Shown here: positions 8,141 through 16,899 of the stretch, in pieces
Numbering within the stretch: position 1 is the first letter of the stretch
Layout of the letters: each line of letters begins with the position of its first letter
Origin: Coptodactyla brooksi
Taxonomy: Eukaryota; Arthropoda; Insecta; Coleoptera; Scarabaeidae
Length of the DNA stretch: 26,825 bases
Direction: 5' to 3'
Assembly: GCA_033557675.1 (NCBI GenBank)
Contig: JAWQRM010000197.1
Location: 1 to 26,825 of the forward strand
Notes under the pieces: generated by a model
The model's database searches: none
Told to the model about the DNA's origin: nothing
What the model saw: the letters and a program-made list of their open reading frames with translations, nothing else
Position numbers and translations under genes: made by a program

Positions 8141-8805
8141 TTGATAAAAGTAAAAATGAAAAAGCGGAATTTAATGTGTTTAATACTGAATGAGAGATTG
8201 AAATTAATTACAGAGCTAGAAAAGATCAAAAAGAAAAGCATAGATGTTGCGAAACAATTTGGGAACACCTTAACATATTATCCACGATTTAAAAAAACAA
8301 ATCGATTTTACAATAATGAGGTGATCATTCTTTAATGGTAAACGAAAAGACTTACAATTTGTAATAAAATTCTTCCTATTTCAGGAACTGTAATTAGAGA
8401 ATAGGCTAATACATTTGCCGCTACTTTGGGACGGGACAATTTTTCAGCTAGCATAGAATGGTAAGAGAAGTTTAAGTGGAGGCACCACGTTGTTTTAAGG
8501 GCATAAAATTACTTGGAGTAGATGACGACTACAATAAAGAATTGTGGATTACCGATGAAATATGTAGAAAGTGGCTATTAAAACTTGAAGAAGCGTCTGC
8601 GGCCTAGAGTAGAAAAAAGATTTTCTACACAACTCTAGATACAAAATTAAAGAATATTAGACTGGCAAATTTTCCTCCTAATCTGATCTCCATCTTCTAA
8701 TCAATGAACCAGGGAATTATAAAAAATCTGAAGCAACATTACGGAAAAAGTATCGTTAAGAAAGCTTTGATTCATCTGGAAGAGGCAACTTCTACAAATT
8801 GACGC
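8141..8805 (+). pseudogene. CENP-B/Tigger-like transposase, internally deleted
   Basis: An ATG at 8141 opens a 64-residue ORF with LILNERLKLITELEKIKKKS and IDVAKQFGNTLT, the CENP-B N-terminal helix-turn-helix. From 8381 comes SGTVIRE, a stop, ANTFAATLGRDNFSAS and EKFKWRHHVV, the second CENP-B-type DNA-binding domain. From 8521 one frame gives WITDEICRKWLLKLEEA, a stop, KKIFYTTLDTKLKNIRLANF, PPNLISIF, a stop and NQGIIKNLKQHYGKSIVKK. In Tigger/jerky relatives these are the last two catalytic blocks; the usual PLDQG reads SMNQG, replacing the third Asp with Asn. The region holding the first catalytic Asp is deleted between about 8518 and 8521. It is clearly dead. Host-domesticated jerky-like genes are related but would be intact. 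Confidence 0.8.
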
Positions 8806-8979
8806 AATTATAGATCTACATTCAGTTTTCTTGTAAACGTGCGTGAGCGCACTAATAAATTTAGCGGAATTTTGGAGTCATTCTAAACTATTTTTTATGT
8901 ATGAATTTTCTAGTGTATGATTATTATGTATGATATATTCTTGTGATGGTAGATATCCTTATTTCGTCTTAATAGAATG
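8806..8979. other. Spacer between Tigger-like remnant and Penelope copy A
   Basis: AT-rich sequence with no recognised motif. It probably contains the 3' end of the Tigger-like element. Confidence 0.4.
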
Positions 8980-9455
8980 GAGTTTCTATCGTGTTTTGAC
9001 GAACAAATTTAGTTTTGTATTCACGACGTGTTTCGTCTTTGTGACATTATCAAGGGAACAAAATCCGGAGGTTTTTGGGTGCCTTATACATGAGTTTGAA
9101 TTTTGAGTAGAGGGGAAAAGATGGCTTTTGGTCTGTACATTGATGACGTCGTAGGTGTTCTTACGCTTGTAAATTTCAAGGGCTTGTTTGGTGTCCAGTC
9201 GGCTAATTTTCCCTTGAATTGCAAGTATTTATTAATGTCCGTATTTATTTAAGTGGTTCGCGTAATTTGAATCAAATCTTTTGCAACGGTAGGACCGTAA
9301 ATGCTCATTACATCGGTCCTGGAATTTCCACCCTGTTTGACTGATGTGTGGTATCCTGCGTTACAAATCAGTTTATAGACCCCAATTAGTTTATATTTGT
9401 TTATGCTTTTGATTTTCGGTTTAAGTATTCTTGATGTTATTGTTTGTTTTGCTGC
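8980..9455 (-). pseudogene. Penelope-like element copy A: GIY-YIG endonuclease and 3' region
   Basis: Minus-strand reading gives ILKPKIKSINKYKLIGVYKL and ICNAGYHTSVKQGGNSR, and in another frame RCNEHLRSYRCKRFDSNYAN with HLNKYG. This is the GIY-YIG endonuclease of Penelope-like retroelements, with GVY for the first motif but YIG replaced by a TSV stretch. The catalytic Arg block (GRKF in copy B) reads GNSR before a frameshift. Downstream, LADWTP and the shared tail match copy B at 10484-11125, showing that both come from one family. The RT part of this copy lies at 10037-10480, separated by about 580 bp. Frameshifts and lost motifs make it inactive. Confidence 0.8.
9019..9053 (-). ncRNA. Degenerate hammerhead-ribozyme-like motif in Penelope copy A
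   Basis: On the minus strand TTGATAA (9053 to 9047) is followed by TGTCACAAAGAC, which can pair GUC with GAC around a five-base loop, and then GAAAC (9034 to 9030). A possible stem III CAC-GTC-GTG follows. The canonical core is CUGAUGA; two transitions (C to T, G to A) separate this copy from it. Its position just downstream of the GIY-YIG region fits the known placement of hammerheads in Penelope terminal repeats. Not expected to cleave. Confidence 0.5.
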
Positions 9456-10036
9456 TCTCAATACACAACAAAGTAGATGTACAAAAAAGCAATAACTACC
9501 TTACATCACTTAAATTGCAAAACAAAGCTTCGTGTTTCTTATTGTCAACGGATAATGTTGAGATCTTAACTATAGCCTCTAAATTTAACCCTAGAAAGAT
9601 AACCTACGCCTCAGAGGTGCCTGCGTCGATTTGAAATCGCTTGAATTTGAAATAAGGTGATCTTTCTAGATAACCTTAATATAAGGTTATCGTTCCGATA
9701 TATAAGAAAGGTGAGAAAGAAGCCCCTGAAAGCTATCGTCCAATAGCGATTCTTCCTGTACTGTCAAAAATACTTGAGTACATAGTTTTACTTTGTTACT
9801 AAGAGTACTATTTAAGCAGTATACATCATGGCTTGTGGCACCAGTATTGAAGAGACAAGGAAATTGCTAAAGGTAGCCTTACTTAAAACAAGTAAAACAA
9901 CACCTAACGCCGAAATGCATTTACAACTTAGAAGAAATATCTTGAAGAATTTTCAAGATAGACCTGTAATTAAGAATTTTTGTTAATTTGACGTTTTGTA
10001 AATCTTATTTTATTTTATTTGTATATTAAATTTTAG
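9456..10036. other. Foreign segment interrupting Penelope copy A
   Basis: This 581-bp stretch separates the RT and endonuclease parts of copy A. About 50 bp of Penelope sequence present in copy B is absent at the junction, so the event was not a clean insertion. It contains a 9-bp hairpin (gataacctt/aaggttatc, 9669-9691), a reverse-transcriptase fragment on the plus strand, and a TTATT-rich right end near 10010-10020. No target duplication was found. Confidence 0.6.
9683..9790 (+). pseudogene. Non-LTR reverse transcriptase fragment
   Basis: One frame reads VIVPIYKKGEKEAPESYRPI and continues AILPVLSKILEYIVL. This is the N-terminal fingers block (P-x-KKG ... YRPI--LPV-SK--E) found in CR1, Jockey and related non-LTR reverse transcriptases. 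Only about 36 residues remain. It starts at the right arm of the 9669-9691 hairpin. The clade cannot be decided from so little sequence. Confidence 0.75.
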
Positions 10037-10480
10037 TATGGGGCAGTATATGTGAAAGTTCTTCACGTTGGTGTTTCAGTGGCGTTTCCTTCTGTACTTT
10101 TTATTGTTATATTTGTTTAATGATTATTGTTGGTTTTGAGTTGTTTAAGAAGATTGTCGACTATTGTTTAGTTGTATTCGTTTGTTATTGCGATCTGTTT
10201 AATTATAGTTAGTTCGTTCCTGTAATCATCTTTATCCATCGTTGGTACTGTTTGCAGGCGATGTAATAAGTTTCCTAAGGCTGCGTGTTTGTGTTATTTC
10301 GGGTGTGTTGACGTAGCTTGTATAATATTGTTGGTTTGTGTAGATTTCCTGCACATTTTGAATTTTGGTCTGTTGGCGAATCTTGTTATTGTTATGTTCA
10401 AGAAGTATAGTTTATTGTTATTTTCGTTTTCGCATCTGAACTGAATTTTGGTGTGTTTGTGGTTAATGTGTTTTACTGCT
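10037..10480 (-). pseudogene. Penelope-like element copy A: end of reverse transcriptase and linker
   Basis: Minus-strand reading gives HINHKHTKIQFRCENENNNK, LYFLNITITRFANRPKFK, MCRKSTQTNNIIQATSTHPK, then YRNELTIIKQIAITNEYN and a TFTYTAPY block. This is the segment after the catalytic box in Penelope RTs (INSIHP-I-FT ... LDLTI-R ... YRKPT-T ... HP), running into the linker before the GIY-YIG domain. The catalytic box itself is missing because the copy is cut near 10480, where copy B begins in the opposite direction. The 82-residue ORF 10294-10542 is a chimera: its first 25 or so residues are antisense copy B. Confidence 0.78.
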
Positions 10481-10558
10481 GTCATAGCAACAAAAAGTAC
10501 AGAAACAAAAACCACTGAAACACCAACGTGGACAACTTTCACATAAATTGCTCCATAC
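10037..10558. repeat. Inverted repeat made by head-to-head Penelope copies
   Basis: 10037-10112 and 10484-10558 are reverse complements over about 75 bp at roughly 80 percent identity (for example cacgttggtgtttcagtgg and its partner). They are the same Penelope linker segment in copies A and B, so this is not a separate TIR element. Confidence 0.85.
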
Positions 10559-11125
10559 GTAGGTACATATAGTATCGAAAAGTTTCAAGCAATGACTACA
10601 AATCGCGTGCAAAACAAATAATAACATCAAGAATACACTTAAACCGAAAATCGAAACCATAAACAAATATTAATTAAGCGGGCTGTACAAATTGATTTGT
10701 AACACATGCAAGATACCATATATCGGTCAAACAGGGCGGAAATTTCAGGACCGATATAATGAGCACTTACGGTCCTACCACTACAAAAAACTCGGCTCAA
10801 ATTACGCGGAACACTTAAATAAATTCTGACGCCTGGTACCATTCAAGACACAATGACGATACTGGCAATTGAAGGGAAAAGTAGCCGACTGGACACCAAA
10901 GAAGCCTTTGAAATTTACAAAGACACGAAAACCCACGACGTCACCAACGTACAAACTAAAAGCCATTGAGACACTATCTATTACCCTCTACTAAAAATTC
11001 AAACTCGTATACATGTATAAGGCACCCAAAAATCTACAGATTTTATCTACACGTTTCGTAAAAATGAAACGTGTCGTGAACACAATATTAAATTTGTTCG
11101 TCAGAACAGGATGGAAACCCAACGC
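10484..11125 (+). pseudogene. Penelope-like element copy B: linker, GIY-YIG endonuclease and 3' region
   Basis: Plus strand: WTTFT then IAPYVGTYSIEKFQ (linker), then from about 10679 one frame reads GLYKLICNTCKIPYIGQTGR followed by KFQDRYNEHLRSYHYKK and SNYAEHLNKF, then a stop. GLY and YIG with the following GR-KF Arg and a downstream EHL Glu are the full catalytic signature of a GIY-YIG nuclease, as in Penelope-like retroelements, where it nicks target DNA. In a shifted frame SSRLDTKEAFEIYK and the 3' tail follow. This is the better-preserved endonuclease of the pair, but a shift and stop follow the core and no RT is attached. The first 75 bp are an inverted copy of 10037-10112. Confidence 0.85.
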
Positions 11126-12420
11126 CATTATACTATGTATGAGTTATGTACAAAAACTTCACTTTATAAGCATCATACACTTTCAGTATTATGTTGCAAC
11201 TAATTTATTCACGAAGTGAATAAATTTCTGTTATTTCCTTAATCGCATATTTTGTACATGTATTAGCAACGCTAAATAAGCGACGTAAAACTTAAGAGTC
11301 CAACAAACCTTACGTTTAGAAAAATTTTGAGTAGTATTAAAACTTACTATTAAGAAATTTGATGCTTCAAATATAAAAATTCTCGAATATTTATATTTGT
11401 ATAGCGATCACAATTCGAATAACATGTATTATTAAAGTATTTAAATTTACTTCAAAATTTACCTAAATATATCTAGAGTAAGCTCATGTGTTTGATGTTA
11501 TTGCTATGTAAGGTATGTAAGATAGGATCAAGTTGTTATAGCGAAGCTGCGGCATGAAATGTAAACAAAAATCAGAATTACCATATCAAAGACACATATC
11601 TACATGGTTTGCATCAACGCCATTCGGCACAAGAAACAAGTTTTTTTCACAAAGAGGAATAACGGGACCCTTCACAATGAACCTGATTTATTGATTGAGT
11701 GTTTCAGGTTTCCTAAGCTTTTACGCTCCAAAAGCCAGCACACAACACTAGCTTCGAACGGCGAAATAGCTCAACATAGTTTACACTGATGTGTAGGTAC
11801 CAGAGATTTATATCTTTCGAAGTGGTTTCGATTTATGACTCGGTCGCCCGAGAAAGGAAACGTACTTTATTGCTAATAAGCAGATTTACAACGTTCGTAA
11901 AATCACGATTCCGCTCTATCTCGGTTGTATTAAAATTCACTCATGCACGAAGAGCGATTTTAACTTTGTTTGCGGCGTTGACAAATCCTTCATTTATAAT
12001 CCTTAACTCTAAACTCCCGTACACTTATTCCACAAAGTAAACCGTGGCGATACTGCGTCCTGTAAGACGCCATTTAAACAAGCTCTTTTCATAAGTTGGA
12101 GATTAAGGTTTCCCCGTTTAGGAACGCCAAGTTTTCGTTGATAATCCCTTATCTAGTTGAGTGTCAGTCACTTAAATAAATTGACAGCAGCGTTGCTAAG
12201 GAAATTGAGCGTCGTCGTTGTACATCCTATTACAGCGTCCGCTTTACTCCTTTTACCCTGTTCGAAAGTACGAAAGTCCCCAAACTATTTAATATTTAAG
12301 TTAAACTGGGGCGAAGCACCACGGTTTTTTGTCAATTATAAAAGTTACCATGTGCTATCAATGAAGGGTTTTAATAAGCTGCTTCTTAATCTAGTGGAAA
12401 ATGATTTACGAAATTAAAAT
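11126..12420. other. Stretch without recognised genes, slightly less AT-rich in its centre
   Basis: 11126-11560 is AT-rich and featureless. 11600-12420 holds three short plus-strand ORFs (61, 83 and 86 residues) abutting or close together but in different frames. None shows a known motif, a signal peptide or a convincing codon pattern. It could be unique flanking DNA, an unrecognised element, or a decayed gene. Confidence 0.4.
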
Positions 12421-13415
12421 ACAGCAAAAAGGGAAATAATAATTTTATAATATAATAATCTTATGTAACTGCGTCATTTCAAGCGTTAGTGTTTTTTATC
12501 GTTTTAACTTATTATCTCTTTTGTTAAATTGACGCCAATAAAATTTACGACTAATCGTCGAATATAGAATTTCGCATCAACGAAAAATAATCGAATAGAT
12601 CGATTAACTGCTATTTTGCTGGCACACTGAATCAAAAAAAGTATAACCACCTATTGATGGCAGATATTTTTAAAATTAATTGCGCATTGCAGAGCTCATT
12701 GTCAGTAGAGTGTATTTTCGTCTTGCGCTACTTGATTTTTAGTTTTAGGGCTAACCTTCAAGACTTGTTTTACATATCACGTCTAGAGAATGAAGAAGTT
12801 CAGGAGCAGGGCATTATCAATGCGTATCATAAAATATCTGAAAATATTATATTGACTGCGACCTATGAAATAATATGAATCCGTTAATGATGAATTCAGC
12901 AAAGTGATTGGCACACTTATAATTGTTGTAATTTTTTTGAGAATATGTAATAAATAAATTACATTGAGAATGTAATATTTTTATAAATATTGCAAGGAAC
13001 AGATGCAATAAAGTAAGTATGAATAGTGTTTAAAAATAAGGCTGACAATCGCTTGATACTAAAGTTGATGTTAAAAAATTACATCCTTTCTATGACAGCT
13101 GCAGAATAATATATTTAGCGATAAAAATCGATAAAATTACAATATACAAATAACTGATTTCTGGCTTCTAGGAAACAATCTATAATATGCAGGATATTAG
13201 GGTCCGCCAACCACAAAAAATTAAGAGCCAGTTTATAGTGATAAATGATGCTAAAAACTCAATCTGCTTAAGTACAATATGTAGTAAAAATCAAAATGAT
13301 CTAGTAACTTATTCTGTTGTTTGTAGTTTTGAAGAAGGAAATTTTGGGAAATGATCTACAAACGACTAAGCCTAATGATCTAATAGAGGTGGCGCTGATA
13401 ATATTTTACAATTTC
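12421..13415. other. AT-rich, no gene recognised
   Basis: Short ORFs only, the longest about 74 residues. No motif, hairpin of note or tandem repeat was seen. Confidence 0.5.
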
Positions 13416-13456
13416 CCCAATGTAAAACATGAGATTATTGCCCAATGTAAAACATG
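13416..13456. repeat. Two 16-bp direct repeats 25 bp apart
   Basis: cccaatgtaaaacatg occurs at 13416-13431 and 13441-13456, with nine bases between. It is probably a small local duplication. Confidence 0.85.
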
Positions 13457-13559
13457 CGCCGTATTTTGCATTGGATGGTCGAAATCAACTATGCCATTTT
13501 CACATTACCATACATTTTGCAATTCCTCTCCAGTTGCTCACACCCTTTACTCTCATATC

Positions 13560-13740
13560 CATCTCGACCGCATCCCATCGTCTTTTCGACCCACCTCTTG
13601 TCCCTGTGGCCTCTGGTCTCTACCAGATTAGCTTTTTCACCGTTTTACATTCTGCCAATTTCCCCACATGCCCCAGCGACTACAGCTTGCAAGAACTCAT
13701 TACTGCATCAATTTTAGGATCGTTGTATAGATCGTAATTC
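13560..13740 (+). pseudogene. Possible non-LTR ORF2 C-terminal scrap
   Basis: The frames contain RIPSSFRPTSCPCGLWSLPD and then, shifted, a hydrophobic stretch ending SLQELITASILGSLYRS. A CPCG cluster followed by a His/Cys region and a Leu-rich tail resembles the end of some Jockey/R1-type ORF2 proteins. The stretch is more C-rich than its surroundings. Three overlapping ORFs here make a chance reading possible, so I hold this lightly. Confidence 0.3.
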
Positions 13741-13815
13741 GATCTACATTTGCATCTGCTTCTTCTGATATAGAGGAAACATTACTTTGATGATCAGGTA
13801 TTTCAGGACATACAA

Positions 13816-14160
13816 GTGATGAAGAAGACTGATTTAGCTTTTAAGAACGATGAAGTTGCTGATGTTATTCATAACAGTGACGGTGATTCATGGGTAAAAA
13901 TTCCATTTGTTACGAGAGTAAAGCGACCAAAATATAACGTACAGAAAATTTCATCAGGTTTAACAGCAGGTAGTACAGTATTCTTATGTATAAAGGAAGC
14001 TTTCGAACTGTTTTTCTCGCTAGACATTGTGGAGAAAATTTTGATTAAAGTAAATAGGAAAGCCGGATTACTTCCTTCTAGAAAACGACAAAATAGTTCC
14101 AATCATCAAAGAGGGGCTAAAAGCATTCGTCGGTTTGCTTTTTATTACCTTCTCTTACCT
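13816..14160 (+). pseudogene. piggyBac-like transposase N-terminal fragment
   Basis: A 126-residue ORF reads SWVKIPFVTRVKRPKYNV then ISSGLTAGSTVFLCIKEAFE and LFFSLDIVEKILIKVNRKA. In an adjacent frame it continues EGLKAFVGLLFITFSYL. The order of an acidic then basic segment, a Gly-Leu-Thr stretch, EAFELFF--DIVE-I---N-KA and then KAF-GLL matches the start of the piggyBac DDE domain. Everything after this, including all catalytic blocks, is absent, because repeat copy 2 begins at about 14160. Whether it belongs to the same family as the 21692 copy cannot be judged, since the two fragments do not overlap. Confidence 0.5.
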
Positions 14161-14530
14161 ATAGGCCGAAAGAGAAAGTTTTCCATTCGTAAATAAAATC
14201 GATATCGACATTTTGATGGATCTTGACGAATTAGGCTATTTGTAATCTATCTATGTTATTTTGAGTAGTTGGTCCCACTGTCAGCCTGTAAGCAGGTTAA
14301 TCATTGCCACGTTAGACTGGTTGACACTAAATTTTGTATATAAGTACCTGATAAAAAGACCTTAGAAAAATAAACATATCATAAGAAAACTTGAACGTTT
14401 TTAACAAAATATATTTTATAACAAAATTGCGATAGCATGTATATACATAAAATCAACAGTTCTCGAGTGATAAGCATTATTGAAAAAAATACAGTCCTAT
14501 CGGATAAGAGGGTATGTCGTTCTTAAGCTT
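14160..14530 (+). repeat. Interspersed repeat, copy 2 (inverted partner of 7306-7812)
   Basis: Matches the reverse complement of 7306-7812 in the same block order, with substitutions and a few indels. Identity is highest over 14320-14390 (ttgacactaaattttgtata through catatcataagaaa). It runs directly into the tandem array. Confidence 0.8.
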
Positions 14531-15185
14531 GTTATTATTCTTGAAAGCAAAAAATATTTGATGTGAAAGTTGTATTACATCGAACCCTACCATCATTTCT
14601 ATACGATCAGTTTTTTAAATGAAACTATATACGATTGTATTTTTGAAGTTCTTAATTTAAGAGCCACTTTAATTACTATAGATCAGTTCTAAATCGCACC
14701 GTTTGGGTGTTATTTCATATTTTTAAAAAATAATGACAGCTGCGCTTACAAAAATTTTCTTCGAATTACCAGTTTTTTTTAGAAAAAAAAAAATTCACGT
14801 AAAAGTTACGTTAATTCGAACTCTTAACAATTTGAAACTATTTTCATGTATACAGGGTGTTCGAGTTGTTCTAAAAACTATTGCATTTCAAATGCTTAAA
14901 TAGAACACCCTGCATATTATTGTATTTTTGAAATTTTTATGATTTAAGAGTCACTTTAATAATTATACATCAGGCCTCATTGTTTTTACATTGTTAGGCA
15001 TTTTGTTTAAAAGTAGCAGTTATGAATGCAAAACTTTTCTTCAACTCATATTCTTCTCGTTAGAAAAAAATGTTTCAGATAAAAGTTGTATCACATAAAA
15101 CTCTTCATTAGAAACTATTAATAGACTATTAATTAGAAACTATTTTCGAACGTACAGGGTGGTCGATTTATTGCAACTTAGCTAA
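14530..15185 (+). repeat. Imperfect tandem array, about 2.5 units of roughly 240-300 bp
   Basis: The ordered blocks gtatttttgaa, gatttaagag-cactttaat, aaaagtt-t, gaaactattttc and tacagggtg recur at about 14637/14922, 14655/14945, 14797/15079, 14834/15136 and 14851/15153. A partial unit precedes them. The same unit resumes after the CR1/L2-like element at 18580. There are no ORFs of note. Confidence 0.75.
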
Positions 15186-15189
15186 TAAG

Positions 15190-15651
15190 TTAATTAAGAA
15201 ATTTGATCCTTGTGATGTGGGAGTGTTTTTTACATCCAACTTATGTTTAGGTGAAGTCATTGTGAAGTCTTGTGAATTAACAAAGAATTTTCATATGACA
15301 GACCACGTAATATTTTTTGCAATAACTAATGATGTCTTAAACCTCAGAAAACTCAATGTGTTCGAACTTCACAAAACCATATCCAACTTGGCACATACTA
15401 ACCTTATAATGTTAACTGTTCCTTTCCTCAGTGATGGTAAAAGGATGAATGTCGCTATTTGTGATTTTAATCTATCAGTGTATGACTATTGTTGCAAACT
15501 AAGACGCAACCAAAATATTGCACATTATGACATAAATTACTTGTTTGAGGATAGATATTTTGAACATACAGTTATACATTTAAATAACAAGCATAAAAAT
15601 AGACTTTGTACATATTTACAACAACTCATTGATGTCAGCCAAACCAATTAA
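15190..15651 (+). pseudogene. ORF1 remnant of CR1/L2-like retrotransposon with SGNH-like hydrolase domain
   Basis: The 144-residue ORF reads SCELTKNFHMTDHVIFFAIT, then SNLAHTNLIMLTVPFLSDGK and FNLSVYDYCCKLR, and near its end RYFEHTVIHLNNKHK then NRLCTYLQQLI. This is the layout of the SGNH/GDSL esterase-like domain found in ORF1 of several CR1-group non-LTR elements: the Asn of the GTN block (here ITND) and the late His block are visible. The GDS nucleophile block would lie upstream and is lost by truncation at about 15190, where the tandem array ends. In the family the domain is thought to act on lipid or ester substrates, role unsettled. It stops 31 bp before the ORF2 reading begins, which fits a two-ORF element. 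Confidence 0.72.
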
Positions 15652-15682
15652 CCACATAAACGCATAAGCAGCAATTTAATAT

Positions 15683-16500
15683 ATGTTAATTGTATCGGTG
15701 ACGAAAAACGGTGCGTTTAACCACAATTGCAATGTTGGGGTCGGTGGCACTCGGTGTACAGGAACTCGTAACCATGTTTTGCACCTCAATGTACAGTACT
15801 TGAGGAATAAATGTTTACTGTTCGAAACCTTCCTAGAAAGATTTCGTATTCAATTTGTTGCACTTTGTATCTCCGAACATTGGTTTCGAGATGAAGAGTC
15901 TCAATAATTATACAGTTGTATCGTCATTTTCTCGTATCAAGCACACACACATGGTGGCGTTGCCGTCTTAATGCGAAATGATATAGAGCATACTAGTATA
16001 GATTTGACAACCTATTGTGTTGAATTTGACTTTGAGGTAGCCGGGTTGCGGGTAGCTTCTTTGAATGTATTGATTTTAACTATATATCGCTCCCCAAATG
16101 GAAACTTTGATTCATTTTTGGACATGCTATCTAGAGTGTTTTTGTTGTTGGGAATTTTTACAAACAAGTGATACTAACGCATGATTTCAACGTACATTTT
16201 GGTTCTAACGATTATAATGCTGTTCAGCTCGTTGACTTTTTGAGAGGGTTCGGTTTCAATTTTGATTTTGAACAGCCCACGAGATTAAATGATGCCTTGA
16301 CAATATATTTGTACATTTTGTGTTTTCAACCAGCTATTCAACCGTAGATTTGCTGTTCTCCGACCATCTGGGAATTATAAGTGGTTTTCAGTTCCTGACG
16401 ACATCTGCGGGAAGACAAGCAGTAAGAGAAAGGCACGTAGGACCAACAACCTTAAATGGTCTCAATAATTTTTATGATTTAGTTAGCAAAATTAATATCT
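15683..16500 (+). pseudogene. ORF2 endonuclease domain (APE-like) of CR1/L2-like retrotransposon
   Basis: Readable blocks are VLHLNVQYLRNKCLLFETFL, VALCISEHWFRDEE (catalytic Glu), THGGVAVLMRND, LRVASLNVLILTIYRSPNG, then in other frames HDFNVHFGSNDYN (Asp and Asn, near 16183) and FSDHLGIISGF (final Asp-His pair, 16362-16367). This is the apurinic-endonuclease-like domain that nicks the target for reverse transcription. The core catalytic residues of each block are still present, but at least three frameshifts and a stop after DEESQ break the protein. It is joined to the RT part downstream through a poorly readable linker. Confidence 0.82.
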
Positions 16501-16507
16501 TGTAAGC

Positions 16508-16531
16508 ATATCTGCATCTGCATCTGCATGT
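16508..16531 (+). repeat. Short ATCTGC/CTGCAT microsatellite
   Basis: About three and a half units of a 6-bp repeat (tctgcatctgcatctgcatg) lie between the endonuclease and RT regions, with ATCTTGTAAG-like and GTCTTGTAAG-like sequence on either side. It looks like local slippage in the decayed linker. Confidence 0.8.
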
Positions 16532-16899
16532 CTTGTAAGGCGGACGGTCTTGTAAATATTTTATCTGATCTAGCGTGTACCGCGTTTCCAAAAACAAAAG
16601 TTACCTATAAAAGAAATGGTTTCTTGAAAATATCGTGGTACACACAAGAGATGCTTATAGATCAACACTAAATGTGGATATTAAAAGAACTTGTAAATCA
16701 TACCAGAAACAGTATCAGGAGGCGATTGATAAAGCTAAATAAAAAGCAAATGAAAAGTATATTGTATATTGTCATCAAAAATTAGCGGCTTCCATATGGA
16801 GAATCATTAACAAGAAAGGCAAACGTGACCACTGTTTCTGATTTCCTTGATACCGAAGTTTTGAGCAGATTCTTTCTTGACGCTTCAGCCAAGTTAACA

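Noticed and set aside
10294..10542. 82-residue ORF as a single protein with a hydrophobic N-terminus
   Set aside because: Its first third is antisense Penelope copy B and the rest is copy A RT, so the apparent signal-like segment is an artefact of the inverted junction.
10037..10558. 520-bp TIR element between the 75-bp inverted repeats
   Set aside because: Both arms are Penelope linker sequence from the two head-to-head copies, so no separate transposon is needed.
13317..13737. Overlapping ORFs of 104, 102 and 87 residues as a real gene
   Set aside because: They overlap in all three frames in a C-rich stretch. Only the CPCG segment hints at a retroelement tail, recorded at low confidence.
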